Shown here piece after piece: positions 58,092 to 64,000 of a DNA stretch of 64,000 bases. Origin of the DNA: Oxytricha trifallax (taxonomy: Eukaryota; Ciliophora; Spirotrichea; Sporadotrichida; Oxytrichidae); contig ARYC01000087.1 of NCBI GenBank assembly GCA_000711775.1, positions 1 to 64,000 of the forward strand, read 5' to 3'. Position 1 is the stretch's first letter. Each line of letters begins with the position of its first letter. The notes beneath the pieces were generated by a model. The model had not been told where the DNA came from. It was given only the letters and a program-made list of their open reading frames with translations, and made no database searches. The translations under genes and the position numbers were made by a program.

Positions 58092-59699
58092 ATGCAAGGA
58101 CATTTTCCACCAGGTGGCCCAGGCTACCCTCCCCAAGGACAATACCCACCACCAGGCTAATACCCACCCCCAGGTTAATACCCACCTCCAGGTCAATACC
58201 CACCACCAGGTTCATACCCACCACCAGGTGGAATGCCTCCTCCAGGCTATATGGCACCAGGTTAATTCCCACCACAAGGGCACATGCCTCCTCCAGGATA
58301 CATGCCACCTCAAGGTCACATGCCTCCTCCAGGTTACATGCCACCTCAAGGTCACATGCTTCCACCAGGATATATGGCTCCACAAGGACACATGCCACCT
58401 CCAGGCTATATGGGTCCTCCAGGCGGAGTTGTACATGTTTAAGTTCACGGTGGTGCACATGGTCATCACGGTCAAAGTCATGGACATGGTCACTAACCTC
58501 ATAAAATTCACAATTAAAAACTCAATATTATCATTTGTTTAGTTATTCGATCGAGAAGTATAACTTAGGAATATATAGGTATATAGCTATATTTAATGCT
58601 TTTAAAGAGATTTAAGTTTATTTATATTAGGAATTTTATGGCAAAAAAGAATTTTTTAATACAAAATTAAATAATTATTAATTCAATTCTTATTCAATGT
58701 AAGACAAAAATTTATTGACATTCATTAAAATTAATCAATTAAAAATTTTGTTAAGTGAAATCCTTAACTATTAAAATTAAAATAATTCTAGTTTCAAGAC
58801 TCAGTACCTAAAATATGTATTCTTAATTGCACAGCTTATTTAATCTAAGGAATAAATATTGAATCCTAAAATCCCTAAAAAATTAAGCTTATAAATAAAT
58901 TTTGCTTAGATTTCTATTATAAAGTAATTGATAATGTCTATTTTAATTAAAATAAATTAGAAATAAATTATTATTATAAGGATAAAATATGCCTGTATGA
59001 ATACCCCATTAAGACTAAACAAAATTCAAAAAAATATTATTTGTATCATTTTGTAGCATGTACTTCCATAAATAATATAAATTTAAATTATAGTTTAAAT
59101 GGGTTAAGGGGTTTTGAATCCTCATTAAAAACCTAGATTATTTTCCTTAATTATATTTAGTTTACACTATAGATATTATTTAGATATCATGAATAAAATT
59201 GTTATTATGATAAAATCTATATACAATAATAATATTAATTTATTAAGTTTTTAAAATTCATATATATTAATAAGAATATATAAAAAATAATTTTCTATTA
59301 TAATATAACTCTAGATAACTTCACAACAAGTAAAAATTAGAATCAATTTGGCGAATAAATTTATTATTTATGATATTAATATATTAAAATTAAAATGAAA
59401 ATTTATGATAAAATAAATTTATTAATAAAGTCTAAATTGGAATTATAAGCAAAATATAAATTTACTATTGATTTTTATTAAAAATTTTGGAAATTGAATA
59501 CAAGAAATAACATTCCTCAAAATTAAATTACACTAAAATTCATTATAAATGTATTTATTGTCACAAGTGTCACGGTTCAGGATGGAACTCACACAAGAAC
59601 AAGGCTTGTGGTAAGTGTGTCTGCAAGAAGTGCAATGGAACTGGCTGGAATGCTAAGAAAAACAAGGCCTGCACAAAAATGAAGGTCAAGCACCATTGA
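58092..59699 (+). CDS. PGY-repeat protein with C-terminal CxxCxGxG zinc finger, split by an IES
   Basis: 5' MDS 58092-58493: MQGHFPPGGPGYPPQGQYPP, then repeats of PPPGQY, PPPGYM and PPQGHM, ending in a His/Gly tail (HGHHGQSHGHGH). 3' MDS from 59560: HKCHGSGWNSHKNKACGKC and CKKCNGTGWNAKKNKACTK, a DnaJ-type CxxCxGxG zinc-binding unit, to TGA 59697-59699. The two are joined in frame at pointer GTCAC (58489-58493, 59560-59564). About 180 residues. Such Pro/Gly/Tyr repeat proteins are common in ciliates; role unknown. Confidence 0.85.
58494..59559. other. 1.07-kb IES with pointer GTCAC
   Basis: AT-rich DNA without coding potential between the two MDSs of the PGY-repeat gene. Near 59102 it contains GGTTAAGGGGTTTTG, reminiscent of a single C4A4 TBE-type end, but nothing else of a TBE is present. 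Confidence 0.75.
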
Positions 59700-60025
59700 A
59701 ACTGATGAAACCAGAAAAGGTGCTTCAAATAACTGTGAAAGAATAGTAAATCTAATTTAATCAGCCAGAATTCAATAGTATTGCTCAGTCAATTAAAATA
59801 TAATAAATGAAATTTAATAAATCATGATAATATTTACAATTTTTCAATAGCAGTTATACTATAGTATACTATTAGATGATAATTAATTCATTCATTCATT
59901 CATTCAATACTTAACTCTCTTCAGTATTCTTATTAACTCTAATACTGCGATCAATTCTTTAAATTTAAGAGAATTTGAATTAAAAGTTTCCGTTGTTTTC
60001 ATATAATTTGCATTTAAAATCAAAT
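59700..60025. other. Intergenic region with TTCA repeat
   Basis: Holds an ATTC tetranucleotide tract (59884-59907). Likely the boundary between two macronuclear chromosomes or two convergent/tandem genes; no coding sequence. Confidence 0.5.
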
Positions 60026-61779
60026 ATGAACTTACTAAGCCTCAGTAACTTAAACGAAGATAAAAAGTATCAAACTCAAACAGCGAGTGATACTTCTGGA
60101 ATTAATGGTAGACACAATCGCTTTGCAGCCCTGGCAGAGACTTCATTCAAATCCCCTTCAGATATAAGAGGTAACTCGTTTTTATCTAAAAGTCCACTGG
60201 ATGAAACATAAACAGACAATGGAAGCAAGAGAAGGAGACTTTCACATTCACCTGTCTCTGTAAATACCACTTACGAGCTAAGTGAACATAATACAGATAA
60301 ACTTTGGGAAAAATTTTAAAACCGATTGTAAAATAGAGCGAATGCTATTAATTAACTTGGTGGAGGTAGATAATCACTTTCAAATCCAAGGGTCTAGAGA
60401 ATTAATGATAATAATTATTAAGATCTCCAATATGGAGCATCAAATATAGTTAATTTGGCATTTTTAAATTCATTATTATATTTTACTTCTGAAATTAAAG
60501 ACCAAGGCTATTAACCTTTGAGGAAAAATTTCCCTGAAAACATAAAAAATTTATAAGAATTCAGATCCAACTCAAAAGAGTAGCAACCAAACTAAGATTA
60601 CGAAGAAATTTAAGTATCGAGATTAAACATGAAATAAAAAGCAGCGATGCATCATCACCCATCATTTGGAGATCAGGAGTTTCTTTAGTAATCTGCTTCT
60701 TAAAATAAGCAAATATATGAAAATTACACAAATTAGATAAACTTTGCATCTTCACAAATTTCAGATGATAAAAACTAACTTTTATTGGGCTCTAAGTTGA
60801 AAGAGCTTTTCAAGATCTCTAAAGAAGACACCTAGGATTTAGTGCCTAATTCTACTCACTAATATTCCTCGTTTAGTCAAGAATAAAATATAGTCTAACA
60901 AAATCAAAAACAATTTATTTAAAGCAGCTATGGGTCATTTCATTAGAGACCTAATGAAGAAGGGATTTCAGTCTTATCTCCAGGTTCATTAAAAGCCACA
61001 ATCAACTAGTAATAAATAATTAAAGAACTTTCTCCCCAAAATTAGTAGACTTAATCTTATGGTCAAATGAGTTACTCTAAGTAATTCGTTGGCACTTAGG
61101 AAACTCCACAAAGGAGTCAGAGTAATTTTAAGGACCGCGTTTAACAAAGAATTGCCTAAATGCAAAGTGAACTTAAAAATCCAGCTTCTTTGGTTAAAAG
61201 TCCGAGCAGAAACGACGAAGATGTTTATAAGAGATAAGACGACTACAGAAATTTAGATGACTATCTCTCATAGTAAAATCAGATATACTTCTAAACATAC
61301 AATCAGCCTTAAAGGAATAATCAACAATCTTCTCTCTTTTAGAATTTGCAGTAAAATAACAGTCTAAGTAGTTAAATAAGTTGTATTTTATTTTTATAAG
61401 TAGTTTATCTCATTAAACTGAATAATTTAACAAGACAACTTCTAGATTTAACAACTATATGGGAACTCAAGGAACACTCTTAGACCCCCTTGAAAACACT
61501 TTAGGTCATAATGTTTATAATCCAAATCAATTTCTAAATTAAGCACAGTCATTTGATGACTACTAAACAGTTCAATCTAGAAGACCAGGTTACAATGATA
61601 AATATAAGTCCAATTTTCTTTAGTCATTAATATCAGATAAAAATTAGCTCATTAAAACTGATTAGAGTGAATTAGAAAATTATCAAAATTTGAGAATGAG
61701 AAGTTAAGAAAAACTTTATTATCCAAAGCAACATTAATATAACGACTTTATTAACATGGATAAAAATAATATTATTTGA
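60026..61779 (+). CDS. Q/N/S-rich protein, unidentified
   Basis: ATG at 60026 (MNLLSLSNLNEDKKYQTQTA; then GRHNRFAALAETSFKSP, a short ordered motif). About 450 codons follow without TGA, rich in Q, N, S and K with phosphosite-like SP pairs. A frame change near 61377-61438 marks an intron of roughly 60 nt. Then FNNYMGTQGTLLDPLENTLG and DDYQTVQSRRPGYNDKY run to TGA 61777-61779. The RFAAL motif followed by disorder resembles translation- or RNA-associated regulators, but no assignment is justified. Confidence 0.7.
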
Positions 61780-61831
61780 TTTAAATAAGCAAATTTTGAT
61801 TCATTGAACTTGAGTTTATTTTTTAATTTTT

Positions 61832-64000
61832 ATGAAATTGGATACAAAGTAGTAAACAGATGATTTTAGTAGCTCAAACATACTTTCAGAATAAAAATCT
61901 AGATAGTAAAGCTAAAACAAAAAACATCTTGGAATCAAGAGATCGACTCAAAACAACAGTTCCCGAAAATCTTCTATTTTTAACCATTCAACCTTAAAGA
62001 AATCTAAAAATGTAAAAATCTCAGAAGAACCTTATTTCTACAAAAATTGGACATAGTAAAAAGAAATTACTATTGTAGGAATACATTCGATTTGAGAAAA
62101 TGAATTAAAATTAAATTAATTAAATATTAAAATCATGGCAGTTATGAAATCAAAAGTGACTCAAAATTCAAAAATAAATGGATTCTACGGTAGATCCCGC
62201 AATTTAAGCTGGACTTTATTATTGGCATTATTCCCAAAACATCGAAGGAAGCGAGATATTTTGATTTTGAGCTAATTCCCAAAAATAGTATAATGGGTTA
62301 TTCTCGCTTGGGCGATGAGATAAATTCATTATAGCTATAACAACCACTGTCTCATTTTAATGCGCTATCCAGAGAGTATAATATTGTCTGGGTTTGGAGA
62401 CATTTTCCAAAAGCATAACTGAAAGTAATTAATAATTAATTAATTTTAATTTTAATTCATTTTCCCAAATCGAATGAATTACTACAATAATAATTTCTAT
62501 GACTAAACTAGAAGTAAAAAGTCTGACACTATAAATACAGATTCAAAAAATCGCTAAATAGGCAATATGTCCTATGTAGACTCTCTAAATGAATCAGTAT
62601 TGAAATAAAAATCTAAAGAAAGAATAGATCTTGGAACATCTCAAACTGAAGATTGCAGAAGGATTATGTTTAATATGGTCAATGGTATCAGGCAATAGTA
62701 GAGAAGCAGGTAGTCTTCATAGAATATATAGAGTGATAAAGAAAACATAAGATAAAAGGTTCGTTCAAGATCTCCAATATATAGCTCAAGTGTGAAATCA
62801 AACTATGAATTAGTCTTGAGAGAGTAATAGCTTGATATTTACAGCTAATAAAATCAATCAACGCCATTATTCTCAAATAAATTCAATAATGTAAAAGATC
62901 AAATTTAGCATCTTCTAAAACAAAGTTAATAGTTGCTGTTCTAAATTTAATAAAAAGCGTAATAAGATAGCAAAATACAAGAACTCTTAACTAAAATTCT
63001 CACTGTTGAGAAATTGTTGAAACAAATCTACTCTATGAATGATTAGACCTTTGTTTTCCTAAGACTTTACAGTGCCTTTTTACTAATAAGTCTCTACAAT
63101 TTCATTGGAGATCATTAAAAGATCACTAAGTATCTTGAATAAAACACAAAGTCATATATGAATCTTAAGTAATTCCTTGAACATCTCTTAAAGAAACATA
63201 AACTGAAAAAGGAACTGTCAAACTACATTCTTTAAATCTATAAATTTAACAGTAAAGCTTTACTTTCAACATAGAAATATAGCAAAGCAGTCCTTGTACT
63301 TTCGGATATATCAAAATTGTATGATAGATGGCGCACTAATTAGTACACTCACATGCTGGATTAACTAGATGTTCATATTAAAAATGAATTTGGAATAGAT
63401 GATTACATTTAATCACCAAGGCTTTTTGCAGTAAATGATTTGATTAAGTTACATAATTAACAAATAACATTTTTGTTTTAAATAAATTAAAAAAGGAAAA
63501 CCACACATTTAAAGCAGTACTATTAAATCAAATTTTGTTAGTTAATGTAAATTTGAAAAGAAATTAGAGGTTTCAATTGAAAGTAGGTCAAGTGAAGCAG
63601 AATGCTTAATGCAACTTGGTAAATTATTTGAAGCTGTTGATAAATTTGAAAGTGTAAAATCCTAAATCGAAAAAGAGCTAGTCTTTGATAAACCTTTGAT
63701 CTATATAAACATATGCAATTAACTCGGAAACTGCTATCTAAAAATTGATGATTAAACTAGGGCACTTGAAAACTTTGAGACTAGCTTAAGTTTGATTAAT
63801 AAGTTGGAGGATAAATCATAAGTCAGCGATCTCATCGTATCTAAAATCTGCTAAAATATTGCATTGATCTCTGGATAAAAAGGCTATGTTAATGATTTTA
63901 TAAAGATGAGTGAAAAGAGTTTGACCATTCAAAACACTTAATATCAAAAGATATAAATATTTAATATATTAAAGAATTAAGTTAAGGATTAAAATACTTA
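61832..64000 (+). CDS. TPR-like protein, 3' end beyond the window, interrupted by MITE M3
   Basis: ATG at 61832 (MKLDTKQQTDDFSSSNILSE). A basic Ser-rich start runs to NWTQQKEIT, M3 is excised at TA, then NNFYDQTRSKKSDT. A helical region follows (LRLYSAFLLISLYNFIGDHQ, KYLEQNTKSYMNLKQFLEHL). After a gap near 63440-63545 come helix pairs of TPR type: LMQLGKLFEAVDKFESVK, YINICNQLGNCYLKIDDQTR with ALENFETSLSLI, and a third pair at the window edge. Probably a scaffold or ciliary/cytoskeletal protein. It starts 52 bp after the preceding stop. Confidence 0.75.
62073..62487. mobile_element. MITE M3 acting as a TA IES
   Basis: 415 bp, ends TTGTAGGAATACATTCGATT and AATCGAATGAATTACTACAA, flanked by TA (62071-62072, 62488-62489). 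More diverged in the middle than M1 and M2. Removal gives KEITNNFYD in frame in the TPR-like gene. Confidence 0.88.

Noticed and set aside
58045..58542. His/Gln-rich, Trp-rich and Glu/Val-rich long frames over the PGY-repeat gene
   Set aside because: Shadows created by the PPPGQY-type codon repeats; the frame giving MQGHFPPGGPGYPP joins in frame to the zinc finger and is the real one.
59095..59120. GGTTAAGGGGTTTTG as a possible TBE terminus
   Set aside because: Only one telomeric unit and no adjacent TBE repeat or gene; probably chance within an IES.

Overview
The window looks like germline (micronuclear) DNA of a spirotrich ciliate, most likely Oxytricha trifallax or a close relative. Every long reading frame is open only if TAA and TAG are read as glutamine and TGA is the sole stop. 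The transposons end in the spirotrich telomere repeat C4A4 and carry the three genes of telomere-bearing elements (TBEs): a DDE transposase (42 kD), a zinc-finger/kinase protein (57 kD) and a 22 kD protein. Several genes are cut into macronuclear-destined segments (MDSs) separated by internal eliminated sequences (IESs), with short direct repeats ('pointers') at the junctions.

Layout. 1-8.1 kb: TBE pieces A, B, C and D; C lies in B and D lies in C. 8.8-9.6 kb: one stray coding segment. 9.8-12.0 kb and 32.0-33.7 kb: two inverted copies (X1, X2) of a GC-richer element, not a TBE, whose inverted ends also begin with AAAACCCC. 12-19.4 kb: AT-rich DNA with transposon relics and three or four isolated coding segments. 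19.4-29.3 kb: TBE E, interrupted by TBE F, which is itself interrupted by a 1,776-bp element with an 8-bp target duplication. 29.3-36 kb: foldback DNA, X2 and a few coding segments. 36-42.2 kb: a Q/N-rich gene broken up by several IESs. 42.5-64 kb: gene-dense MDS DNA.

Genes in the dense part: an SH3-like protein, a small acidic protein, an FCP1-type RNA polymerase II CTD phosphatase, ALG7/DPAGT1, two long low-complexity or coiled-coil proteins, a lysine-rich FYV7/CCDC59-like protein, a 5'-nucleotidase-family enzyme, a PGY-repeat protein with a CxxCxGxG zinc finger, a Q/N-rich protein, and a TPR-like protein running off the end.

Main findings. Two genes are scrambled by inversion: FCP1 (12-bp pointer GGAGATGAGAGT) and the 5'-nucleotidase (10-bp pointer CTTTCAAATA). 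In both, the 3' part lies on the opposite strand and joining at the pointer gives one continuous frame. Three copies of one ~417-bp inverted-repeat element, each flanked by TA, sit inside three different genes; removing each copy down to a single TA restores the reading frame, so these are transposon-like TA IESs. All TBE 22 kD genes carry what look like two tiny introns (about 36 and exactly 26 nt). Translations, pointers and introns were worked out by eye from the sequence; functions rest on motif recognition, not on searches.
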